From Heterohyrax brucei (lineage: Eukaryota; Chordata; Mammalia; Hyracoidea; Procaviidae), in NCBI GenBank assembly GCA_028571685.1, contig CM053140.1, forward strand, positions 219,933,323 through 219,997,322: a stretch of 64,000 nt of DNA, read 5' to 3'. Position 1 is the stretch's first letter; each line of letters opens with the position of its first letter. Both the position numbers and the translations under genes were made by a program. This document shows, one piece after another, positions 55,781 through 64,000 of this stretch. Under the pieces are notes generated by a model that had not been told where the DNA came from, did no database searches, and saw nothing but the letters and a program-made list of their open reading frames with translations.

Positions 55781-56662
55781 TTAATCATTTTGTTCTTCTA
55801 CCCTAAGAGCTTCTTTCAGTATTTCTTGTAGCTTTGGTTTGGTTTTTACAAAATCTCTAAATTTGTGTTTACTCGCGAATATTTTCATATTTGAAAGACA
55901 GTTTTTCAGGATATATAATTCTTGGTTGGAAGTTTTTCTCCTTCGAGGCTTTTAATGTGTCATTCCAGTGTTTCCATGCCATCATCATTTCTGCTGAGAA
56001 GTCAGACGAAAGCCTACAGGGCTTTCTCTGAATGTTAGCTTTGCTTTGAGTCTCACTGCCTTTAAGAGTTTCTGCTTATGCTTCATTTTGTTAAGCTTGA
56101 TTGGTGTCTTTCTTTTGCGGTCTAGATTGTGTGGTGTTCAATATGCATCTTGAATATCTTTGCTCTCTTCTTTCATAATTTCAGGGAAGTTTTCTGTCAG
56201 CAAGTCCACAACAATACTCTCTATGTTTTCAGGTGTCCCTCCCTGTTCAGAAACTTCAGTTAGTCGTGGATTGTTCCTCTTGATAGAGTCCTACATATTT
56301 CTTAATGTTTCTTCATTTTTCTTGTTTCTTTTCTCTGATTTCTCCTCATAGGAACTAGTGTAAGTAGCTCTGTCTTTCAAGTCAGAAGGTCTATTTTCCA
56401 GTTGTTCAATTCTGTTTTCTTGGCTTTGAATTGAAGTTTCTAATTCTTTAGTTTTGTTATTGATCTGTTGGATTTCAGAATGGTAGTGTTCCATCAATTC
56501 GAACAACTTGCTTAGTTTTTCATTTTGCTCTGCAGCATTTTGTACAATGTCTAGGAGGGCTCTCCATGTAATTGTTCTGTATTAGGCCTCTGAAAGTTTC
56601 AGAAAGGCTTCTTCATCTGGGAAGGTCTTTGGTTCTTTGTTTTGGGAGCTTTCTGGAGCCAT
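55781..56662 (-). pseudogene. L1-F ORF1 pseudogene
   Basis: ATG kept at 56660-56662, giving MAPESSQNKEPKTFPDEEAF then LKLSEA followed by a premature stop. The coiled coil is at 56291-56506 (KTKELETSIQSQENRIEQLE, heptad-like). The C-terminal region runs to VKTKPKLQEILKEALRVEEQ with a TAA at 55781-55783. 882 nt, about 293 codons. It bound L1 RNA when active. Confidence 0.9.
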
Positions 56663-57728
56663 GGGTGGATTTTTCTTTAAGTGTCTGGTCAATGTTTGTT
56701 GCTTTGGGGACATCTAGAGGTTGTTTAGTTTCTCTGGTGTGCCTTAACTGGATCTGAAGCAGAATCTGAGAAGAGTGTTGATCACCAGTCACCTCTATGT
56801 ACTCCAGTGATTGGTTTCAAGGGTATCAAGCTCCACCTCCTGGCTGGCAAAGACACGGCTACTTATGAGTAACTTGGGGGCAGGCATCAGCTGATCCTAC
56901 GTTGTGGGTCAGTAAAGGCTGGAAGAGATGCCATCAGGCTGCACCACATTTATTTCTCTAGGTGGTCTTATTTTCAAAGGTAAAAGCTATCTGACAGCTT
57001 CCAAAATCAGCCAGGCTGTCAGGTGTGCAAGCCCCTCTTTCCAGCTGGCAATGAAGACACCTGTATATCTGTCCCTAGATTCTGTGATCTAGTTCAAAGT
57101 ATGGAAAAGCTACTGTCCTGCTGTCATTCACTGCTGGGCCCCACCCCTAAGGCTACACTGTTCTAAACATAGCTTTTCTGCTGGGAAAGTGCTCCCCAGG
57201 CTGGCACTGTCTCCCAGTCTGGTAATTAGCCCATGATGAGGCCTCTGTTTGGGTAATTCTGCTTTGCAGTCAAACAAGATGGCGTCTCACACAAGCTGTC
57301 CCGCCCATTGCCAAACAGCCGAATCAATGGCGGGTGTTCGGAAAGAGAGGGTGGAGGGGCCATGCTGCTCTAAATCCACAGCCAGGATCTCAAAGTGTAG
57401 CTATTACACACACTGATCATGGCAGCAGTGCAGCTTAGCTTTGCTTCCAGTTAAGCCCAAATGCCGCCACTGGCTAACAAAAAGAGCAAAAAAATTGAAA
57501 ACAGCAGTTACCTTCAGTCTGCGAGAGCTGGCCGTTCAACAAGGGCAGTGGTCAACAAAAGGGCAGAAGTTTTCCATTCAGTGACATGTAGTCCACATTG
57601 ACAGCCTTATGCCATGTCCTAGGGCTCACTAGATGTGCAGAAGTCTCCATTGAATTACCAATCCAGGCCTTAGTTTTCAGAGTGAATTAATGAGACGTGT
57701 GTCTAGCCTGCCATCTTGACTCTGCCTC
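56663..57728 (-). promoter_or_regulatory. L1-F 5' UTR with two or more repeated units
   Basis: Block pairs recur at about 190 bp. First set: CCTGGCTGGCAAAGACACGG (56838), CAGCTGATCCTACGTTGTG, TTATTTCTCTAG (56950). Second set: CCAGCTGGCAATGAAGACAC (57041), 'TAGATTCTGTGATCTAG', and the TGGGCCCCACCCCTAAG zone at about 57134. The transcription start side (57600-57728) is unique. Probably a decayed internal promoter. Confidence 0.65.
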
Positions 57729-57730
57729 TC

Positions 57731-58456
57731 CTTAAATTACCTTTTTAATCTCCTCTTTTGTAAGGGGTTTATTTAGTTGTTCTGCTTCTGTTTGTACTAG
57801 TTTGGTAGGTGATATGTTTCTTAAAATTTGTCCATTTCCTCTATGTTTCTGAATTTATTAGAGTATAATTTTTCATAGTATCCTGTTATGATTCTTCTAA
57901 TTTCAATGAAGTTTATAGTGATTTCACCCATCTTGTTTCTTATTTGAGTTATTTGCTTCCTCTCCTGTTTTTCTTTTGTCACTTTTGTCAATAGTTTATC
58001 AATTTTGGTGATCTTGTCAAAAAAAAAAAAAAGATTTTCTTATTGTTAACTCTTTCCATCCTTTTTCTATTTTCTATTTCATTTAGATGTGTTCTAATTT
58101 TTATTATTTGCTTTTTGTGGTGCTTGGGGGTTTAGCTGGTCCCTTCCCATTTGTTGGAGTTAATTCTTTGATCTGAGCCCTTTCATCACTTTAGATATGT
58201 GCTTTTATTGGGGGAAATTGACATCTGAGCATTATTTTAGCTCTGTCCCATAGATTCTAGTAGGATGTGTTTTTATTCTCGTTTGGTTCTATGAATTTCC
58301 TCATTATATCCTTGATTTCTTCTGTAACCTAATTATTTTCAGCAAGGTGTTTTTCAGTTTCTGAGCATTTGATTTTTTTCTCCCTTCTTTTTTGTTATTG
58401 ATTTCAACTTTTTTAACAGTGTTATAGTCTGAAAAGGTACTTTGTAATATTTCAAT
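57731..58456 (-). mobile_element. L1-E, right part (ORF2 RT start and EN)
   Basis: CTTAAATTACCTTTTTAATC resumes exactly where 50572 stopped. It passes through the RT N-terminal region and the endonuclease C-terminal half (complement of S-D-Y/H zone near 58420) and ends at about 58456 by 5' truncation. RTE-B follows. Confidence 0.85.
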
Positions 58457-58704
58457 ATGTAAAGCTGTGATTTTTCATCTTCAGTAAGTGTTTAAGTCCT
58501 CTTCACTTTCAATAAGCAAAGCTGTGTCATATGCATAAAGCAGATTGTTAATTAGTCTTCCTCCAATCCTGATGCCCTGTTCTGCATATAGTCCAGCTTC
58601 TCAGATTGTTTGCTCTAGATACATATTGAATAGATATGGTCAAAGGATACAATCTTGATCCACAACTTTTCTGACTTTAAGCCATGCAGTGTCCCTTGTT
58701 CTGT

Positions 58705-59034
58705 TCAAAAGATTGCCTCTTGCTCCATGTATGAATTCCTCATGAGTACAATGAGGTGTTTCAGAATTCCCATTTTCTGTAATGTTATCCATAGTTTGTT
58801 ATGATCAACACAGTCAGATGCCTTTGCATAGCCAATAAAACACAAGTAAACATCTTTCTGGTATTCTCTGCTTTTAGCCAAGATCCATCTGACATCAGCA
58901 ATGATACTCCTGGTTCCATATCGCCTTCTTAAACCAGCTTGAATTTCTGGCAGTTCCTTGTCAATATACTGGTGAAGCTGCTTGTCAATGACCTTTAGCA
59001 ATATTTTACTTATGTGTAATATTAATTTCTGCAT
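58705..59034 (-). pseudogene. RTE-B reverse transcriptase palm remnant
   Basis: 109-codon frame: IQAGLRRRYGTRSIIADVRW, ILAKSREYQKDVYLCFIGYA, then KASDCVDHNKLWITLQKMGI. Motif A should read F-I-D-Y-A-K-A-F-D. Here the first Asp is Gly, so the catalytic metal ligand is lost. RTE-C keeps this Asp. Confidence 0.92.
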
Positions 59035-59277
59035 TTGGTTGGATCACCTTTCTTGGGATTAGGCAGAAATATGGATCTCTTTTAGCCTATTAGCCAGATA
59101 GTTTCCTTGCTGATTTCTTGGCACAGATGAATGAGCACTTCCAGTGCTGCATCCATCTGTCAAAACGTCCCGATTGATATTCCATCAATTCCTGGAGTCT
59201 TGTTTTTCACCAGTGCCTTCAATGTAGTTTCAACTTTTTCCTTTAGCACCATCAGTTTCTGATCGTTTGCTACCTCT

Positions 59278-59550
59278 TCAAATGGCTGAACATTGACCAC
59301 TTCTTATTGGTATAATGTATTCCTTCCATCTTCTTTTGATGCTTCCTGAATCGTTTACTATTTTCATGGTAGAATCCTTCACTATTGCAACTGAAGGCCT
59401 GAATTTTTCTTCAGTTCTCTCAGCTTCAGAAATGCAAAGCATGTTCTCCCCTATCTCCAAATCTTTGCACATATCATTATAATACTTTGTCTGAGCTGCC
59501 CTCTGAAATCTTCTGCTCAGGTCTTTTACTTTGTCATTTCTTCCTTTCAC
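59278..59550 (-). pseudogene. RTE-B endonuclease-RT linker remnant
   Basis: 90-codon frame with LSRRFQRAAQTKYYNDMCKD, LEIGENMLCISEAERTEEKF and RWKEYIIP. The corresponding region of BovB/RTE proteins links the endonuclease to the RT and includes the K-Y-Y-N-D-M-C-K segment. A stop precedes it. Confidence 0.85.
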
Positions 59551-59601
59551 TTTAGCTACGTGATGTTCAAGAGCAAGTTTCAGTCTCCTCTGACATCCAG
59601 T

Positions 59602-59946
59602 TTAGTCTTTCTTTCTTTTTAATGACCTCTTGCTTTCTTCATGGATGATGTCTTTGATGTCATTCCCCAACTCATCTAGTTTTCTGTTATTAGTCTTCAA
59701 CACGTCAAATCTATTCTTGAGATGGTCTCTAAACTCAGGTGGGATATACTCAAGGTCACACCTTGGCTCTTGTGGACTTGTTCTAGTTTCCTTCAGTTTT
59801 AATTTGAACTTACGTATGAGCAACTGATAATCTATACTGCAGTTGACAGCTGGCCTTGTTCTGACTGAGGTAGTGAGATTTTTCATCATCTCTGTCCACA
59901 AATGTAGTTGATTTGGTTCCTTTGTGTTACACCTTGTCAAGTTCAT
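59602..59946 (-). pseudogene. RTE-B endonuclease C-terminal remnant
   Basis: 114-codon frame starting beside mariner M6: VRTRPAVNCSIDYQLLIRKF (the S-D-H/Y endonuclease end, where the final residue is Tyr here), then KLKLKETRTSPQEPRCDLEY and IPPEFRDHLKNRFDVLKTNN. The start is created by the M6 junction, not by the original protein. Confidence 0.88.
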
Positions 59947-59948
59947 GT

Positions 59949-60510
59949 GGACGAGATTAAGTTTGTAAATTCACCCTAGATAAAGTGCTACATAACCTCA
60001 TTGCTGAATATCACTATGGTCACCTTTGAAGTAGTCCCCTTGGGAAGCTATGCTCTGATACCAGTGCCCAGTCCACTCTTGGAAGCAATTTTAGAACTTT
60101 TTCTGGAGTGGCCATTGCACATGGTGCACGGTGGCAAGTTTGCAAACTTAATTGTATAGCTGTCTGTGAGGGAGTTCTTAGCCAGTAAACAAATAACTGT
60201 ATAGGAACACACTCCCTATTTCCCTAATCTGGCACCCAATGACTTTTTTCTTTACCTGAAGATACAGGAAATACTGAAATGAAGGTTTTTTTTTTTTATG
60301 ACAGTCAGGACATCAGGAGTAATACAATGACAGTTCTGATGGCCATTCCAGAAAAAGAGTTCCAAAATTGCTTTAAAGGGTGGAGTAGGCACTGGCATCA
60401 GTGCATAGCTTCCCAAGGGGAGTACTTCAAAGGTGAGTGTAGTGACATTCAACAATAAGGTATATAGCACGATTTCTAGGATGAGTTCATAAACTTAATT
60501 GGCAGTCCTT
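59949..60510 (+). mobile_element. Palindromic mariner element M6 inside RTE-B
   Basis: Left arm from ACGAGATTAAGTTTGTAAATTC, right arm about 60335-60510 as its inverse, ending CTTAATTGGCAGTCCTT. The plus-strand middle encodes the transposase C-terminus, with the third catalytic Asp changed to Asn (YFPNLAPNDFF). RTE-B reads across the junctions when the element is removed. Confidence 0.9.
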
Positions 60511-61437
60511 GTTGCTACCATTTACGCTGATGAAAAAAAGTTAGTTGCAGGGAAGAAGTCATTGGTCTTGCAAAATTCTATCATGGAATCACCAACATCA
60601 TTTCTATCACCAAGACCATATTTTTCAACTGCCAATCCTGCTTTTGTTCTGACGTTTGCATTCCAGTTGCCAATAATTATCAATGCTTTCTGATTGCATG
60701 TTCCAGCAATTTCAGACTGCAGAAGCTGGTAAAAAAATATTGAATTTGTTCATCTTTGGACTTAGCGGTTGGTGTGTAGATTTAAGTAACCATCATATCA
60801 ACTGGTCTTCCTCGTATAGATATTATCCTACCACTGAGAGCACTGTACATAGATCTTGAAATGTTCTTTCTGGTGAATACAATGCCATTCGTCTTCAAGT
60901 TATACCTGGCATAGCAGATCACACGATTGTCCTATTGAAAATGGCCAGTACCCGCCCACTTCAGTTCACTAATGCCTAGGATATCAATGTTTGGACAGCC
61001 CATTTCATTTTTGACAATTTCTGGTTTTCCTGGGTTCATACTTTGTATATTCCACATTCTGATTATCAGTGGATGTGTTTGTAGCTGTTTCTTCTAATTT
61101 TGAGTTATGCCAGATCAGCAAGTGAAAGTCCCAATAGTGGCACTCAATCTGTGTCATTAAGGTCAACTCTACTTTGAGGAGGCTGCCCTTTTCATCCTGA
61201 GAGGCTCATCTTCCAGCACTGTATTGTACAGTGTTTCTCTGCTACTCAAAGTTTTGCTGGCTAATTGTTTTCAGAAATAAACTGCTACGTCCTTCTTCCT
61301 AGTATCTTTTAGTCTAGAAGCTCAGCTGAATCTTGCCTGCCATGGGTAATACTGCTGGTATATGAATATCGGTGTCACAGCTTCCGCCATCACAGCAACA
61401 CTCAAGCCCTCACAGTTGACAAACTGACAGACATGTG

Positions 61438-62785
61438 GGATTCCTCAGAAGCACAATTAAGTGTTCTGAAATTTCCATTCTTCAGAGTTTTAGCACAATT
61501 TATCATGGTCCATATAGCTGAGTGCCTTTGCATAGTCAATAAAACTCAAGTATCTTTCTGGTCTTTTGTGCTTTCGGCCAAAATCCATCTTATGTCAGCA
61601 ATGGTATCCCTAGTTTCACTTCCACTTCTGAGCTGGGTTTGAATTTCTTACAGTTCCCTGTAAGCATATTGCGGCAACCACTTTTGAATGATTTTCTTTA
61701 GGAAGATTTTACTTGCATATGGTATTAATTATATTGTTCACTAATTTCTGCCTTCTATTGGACCACCTTTCATTTGAACTAGCACAAATACAGATCTCTT
61801 TCAGTTAGTCAGTCAGGAAGCTGTTTTCAAAATTTCTTGGCACAGGCAAAATCACCACCTCTAGCATTTTATCTATTTGTTGAAACATCTCAACTGATAC
61901 TCCACCAGTTCCTGAAGCCTTGTTTGTCCCATTCCCTTCAGTGCAGCTTGGACTTCTTGCTTCAGTACCATTAGTCCCTGATTACATACTACCTCCTGAA
62001 ATGATTGAATGCCAATCAATTCTTTCGGAATGTGTACTCCTTCTTTTTTCTTTTGATGCTTCCTGTGTCATTCAATATTTCCCCTATAGAATACTTTATT
62101 ATTGCTACTCAAGGCTTGATTTTTTCTTCAGCTTTTTCAGCTTCAGAAATGCCCCTTTTAATTTTCTATCTCTGGATATTTGGGCATTTCATTACAATAT
62201 TTGACTTTGTCTTCTCTGGCCACCCTTTGATGTCTTTTGTTCAACTCTTACTTTTTCGTTTCTTTCTTTTGCTTTACCTACTCTATGTTCAATAGCAACT
62301 TTCATGGTTTCTTCTGACATCTGCTTTTGTCTTGTCTTTCTCATCTTTTTAATGACCCCCACCTTCCTTTTATAGCTTATGATGTCCTTGATGTTGCCCG
62401 ATAACTTGTGTGCTCTTTGGGCATTAGTGCTCAATGCATCGAATCTATTCTGTTGGTTTCAAAATTCAGGTGAGATATACTTAAGGTCATATTTTGTCTC
62501 TTATGGACATGTTGCAATTTTCTTCAACCTCAGTTTGGATTTGAACATAAGCAATTGATGCCCTGTCCCACAGTCAGCCACTGACCTTGCTCTGACTGAT
62601 ATTGAGGTTTTCCATCATCTCTTTTCACAGATGTAGTCGATTTGATTCCTGTGTATTCCATCTGTTCATATAGAGTCACCACTTGTGTTGTTGAAAAAGG
62701 TATTTCCAATGAATGAGTCATGGGTCCTACGTGACTGTCACAGGGTCATATTTTCCACTCACTGCTCCTTTTTCTTCTCTCCTTT
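61438..62785 (-). mobile_element. RTE-A, right (5'-side) part
   Basis: Starts ATTCCTCAGAAGCACAATTA, exactly the RTE position where 33485 stopped. It then runs through RT, the linker (62192-62434: KVGVIKKMRKTRQKQMSEET) and endonuclease coding to about 62785, where similarity fades (GTCATATTTTCCACTCACTG). Strongly decayed, as expected for the oldest element in the pile. Confidence 0.82.
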
Positions 62786-63205
62786 CTCATGGATAAATGG
62801 TAGCAGAAGAAGGAGCAAACATCTACTGTGTATACTGTCACTGGTGCAGGTTAGAGGTAGGATGACTCTACTTTCAAAGATATAGTTGTTAAATTCCCAG
62901 AAATCCTGGGCCATGACAGCATTCTCAGAGAAGTAGTACCTCTCAGCCTGAATCTCAAGGGTCAGTTTCACAAGTCATGTGTCAGGAAGTCTGAGAGTGA
63001 GTTAGAGCTGGCAGGTCCTATTTCACCAATGGGCTGATGAGTCTTTCCTTGGCTAGGTGTCTGAAACTTTGACAGAGTAGTTTTAAGAAATTTGTGAGCT
63101 GCTTTCAAACTCTGTAAGGTGTTTGGCTACCTGAATTTAGAGGAATTGTCCTCACTAGAACCCTACTATCCCTGCCACTATATGTGTGAGACCACAGGTA
63201 TCTGA
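62786..63205. other. Single-copy sequence, nothing recognised
   Basis: Right flank of the nested pile. No gene or repeat recognised. Confidence 0.45.
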
Positions 63206-63733
63206 GTTATGTAGTACTGCTGTAACAGAATTACCACAAGTGGATAGCTTTAACAAAAAGAAGTTCATTCTTTCACAGCCCAGTAAGTTAGAAATCCAAA
63301 TTCAGCTCCAGAGGAAGGCATTGTCTGTCAGCTCCAGAGGAAGGTTCTTGTGATAACATCAGTCTTCCCTTAGTCTGAGAGAATCTCAGCACAGGAACCA
63401 GCTTTGCTCCTGGCACTACTTTCTTGGTAGTATGACGTCCTCTGCTCTCTGTTCCCTTTTCTTTCCTTAATTTCTTATAGATTGAAAGGATAAAAAATAC
63501 AGTAAATTCCAGGGAAATTCCCTTTATGTTGGATCAAGGAGGTGACTTGAGTAGGGATGTTACAGTCCCACCCTGATGCTCTTTAACACAATCCTATATT
63601 ACCATATTAACAGTCAGAGATCAGGACTTACAACAGAATAATCACAAAATGAAAGAACCGCACAGCACTGGGAGTCATGGCCCAGTGAACGTACCACAAA
63701 CATCTTTTGCGGGATATAATCCAATCCATGACA
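63206..63733 (-). repeat. LTR, MaLR-like, antisense
   Basis: GTTATGTAGTACTGCTGTAAC at the left and ATATAATCCAATCCATGACA at the right, with the family blocks 'AAGAAGTTCATTCTTTCACAG' and 'GTCATGGCCCAGTG' between. About 528 bp. No internal sequence is attached. Clear TSDs were not found. Confidence 0.78.
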
Positions 63734-64000
63734 ACAGGTATTTTACAAGGATGTTGGGGCTGCCCAATTTGTCTAACTTGCCTTAGTGCAATAGACTTAC
63801 AGTCTAGAATGAACCACCTTTTTGGAGAAAATATGAGTTAATCAAAGTAGGTAGATTGTAAGAAGCACTTTATTAAGCAGTCCCAGAAAGGAACAGCTTG
63901 CTCTGGCTCAGTTCCTGCCTGAAAGTGTTGGGCATGGTGGCATGTGGATGGTCACCACTGTGGCCTTGATGAGCATGGCAGGTGAAGTTGACAACTTCCT
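63734..64000. other. Single-copy sequence at window end
   Basis: No feature recognised. The sequence from 63890 (CAGCTTGCTCTGGCTCAG...) is less AT-rich but has no assignable exon. Confidence 0.4.

Larger units (their letters stand above)
50573..57728 (-). mobile_element. L1-F, full-length LINE-1 inserted in L1-E
   Basis: About 7.15 kb: 3' UTR 50573-51555, ORF2 51556-55352, inter-ORF 55353-55780, ORF1 55781-56662, 5' UTR 56663-57728 whose start is the complement of CATCTTGACTCTGCCTCTC. L1-E sequence is interrupted at both ends. An imperfect duplication (TTAAATAC left, TTAAATTAC right) may be the TSD. This is the best-preserved L1 in the window but is still inactive. Confidence 0.93.
58457..61437 (-). 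mobile_element. RTE-B, main part to its 5' end
   Basis: Continues from 46648 (GCTGTGATTTTTCATCTTCAG onward), through RT, the RT-endonuclease linker and the endonuclease, to the element's 5' end near 61437 (complement of GACAAACTGACAGACATGTG). Mariner M6 interrupts it at 59949-60510. With the two smaller parts, RTE-B totals about 3.1 kb, close to full length for this family. Confidence 0.88.
32840..62785 (-). mobile_element. Nested retrotransposon pile (composite)
   Basis: Container entry. The RTE-A halves at 32840-33485 and 61438-62785 abut in an RTE reference order once everything between is removed. Inside lies RTE-B in three parts (33490-33826, 46328-46648, 58457-61437). The gaps in RTE-B hold L1-C (with a solo LTR, AfroSINE, RTE-C and L1-D) and L1-E (with a solo LTR and L1-F). 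All LINE elements are on the minus strand. Removal order by interruption: LTRs, AfroSINE, RTE-C, M6, L1-D and L1-F first, then L1-C and L1-E, then RTE-B, then RTE-A. Confidence 0.8.

Noticed and set aside
12970-60510. CRISPR-like array from the recurring mariner arms
   Set aside because: The copies are dispersed by kilobases, are over 500 bp long and carry transposase sequence. Nothing resembles short regular repeats with spacers.
62005-62295. Phe-rich 96-codon frame on the plus strand
   Set aside because: Antisense of the RTE-A linker region, a shadow of the real (dead) minus-strand coding sequence.

Overview
This window is non-coding mammalian DNA, almost certainly from an afrotherian and most likely a paenungulate such as an elephant. 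The basis is the repeat mix: many AfroSINE copies (tRNA-like head, box-B-like GGTTAGCAG...GGTCAGCAGTTC core, tail with GAGTCAGAATCGACTC), BovB/RTE-type LINEs whose 3' end shares that tail, one L1 lineage with a long unique 3' UTR, and a mariner-derived palindromic element. No intact protein-coding gene, structured RNA gene, CRISPR array or bacterial feature was found. Every recognisable protein fragment is decayed transposon coding sequence: L1 ORF1/ORF2, RTE endonuclease/reverse transcriptase, or the mariner transposase C-terminus.

Layout. 1-22.5 kb is mostly single-copy intergenic or intronic sequence dotted with AfroSINEs, old MIR, L2 and L1M pieces, four palindromic mariner elements, two LTRs and one 5'-truncated L1 (1999-4707) with a 15-bp target-site duplication (TSD). 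22.5-29.9 kb is an antisense L1 block (a 3' UTR remnant plus a near full-length element) carrying a solo LTR and a mariner element. 29.9-32.8 kb is mostly single-copy with an RTE 3' end, a TG-rich tract, AfroSINEs, a MER5-like piece and a MIR.

32.8-62.8 kb is the most striking part: one nested pile of retrotransposons. RTE-A (32840-33485, resuming at 61438-62785) is split by a nearly complete RTE-B. RTE-B (33490-33826, 46328-46648, 58457-61437) is in turn split by two L1 complexes. The first is L1-C, which holds a solo LTR, an AfroSINE, a third RTE copy (RTE-C) and a full-length L1-D with its own LTR. The second is L1-E, which holds a solo LTR and a full-length L1-F. RTE-B also received a mariner element. 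The order of events can be read from which element interrupts which, supported by TSDs at several junctions. 62.8-64 kb returns to single-copy sequence with one more LTR.

How it fits together: RTE probably supplied the machinery for AfroSINEs (shared 3' tails), L1 supplied most of the bulk, and LTRs and mariner elements landed later. L1 5' UTRs here contain diverged tandem units of about 190-280 bp, like a monomeric promoter. Nearly all L1s lie on the minus strand. Coordinates of old repeats are estimates by eye, good to roughly 5-20 bases unless a TSD fixes them.
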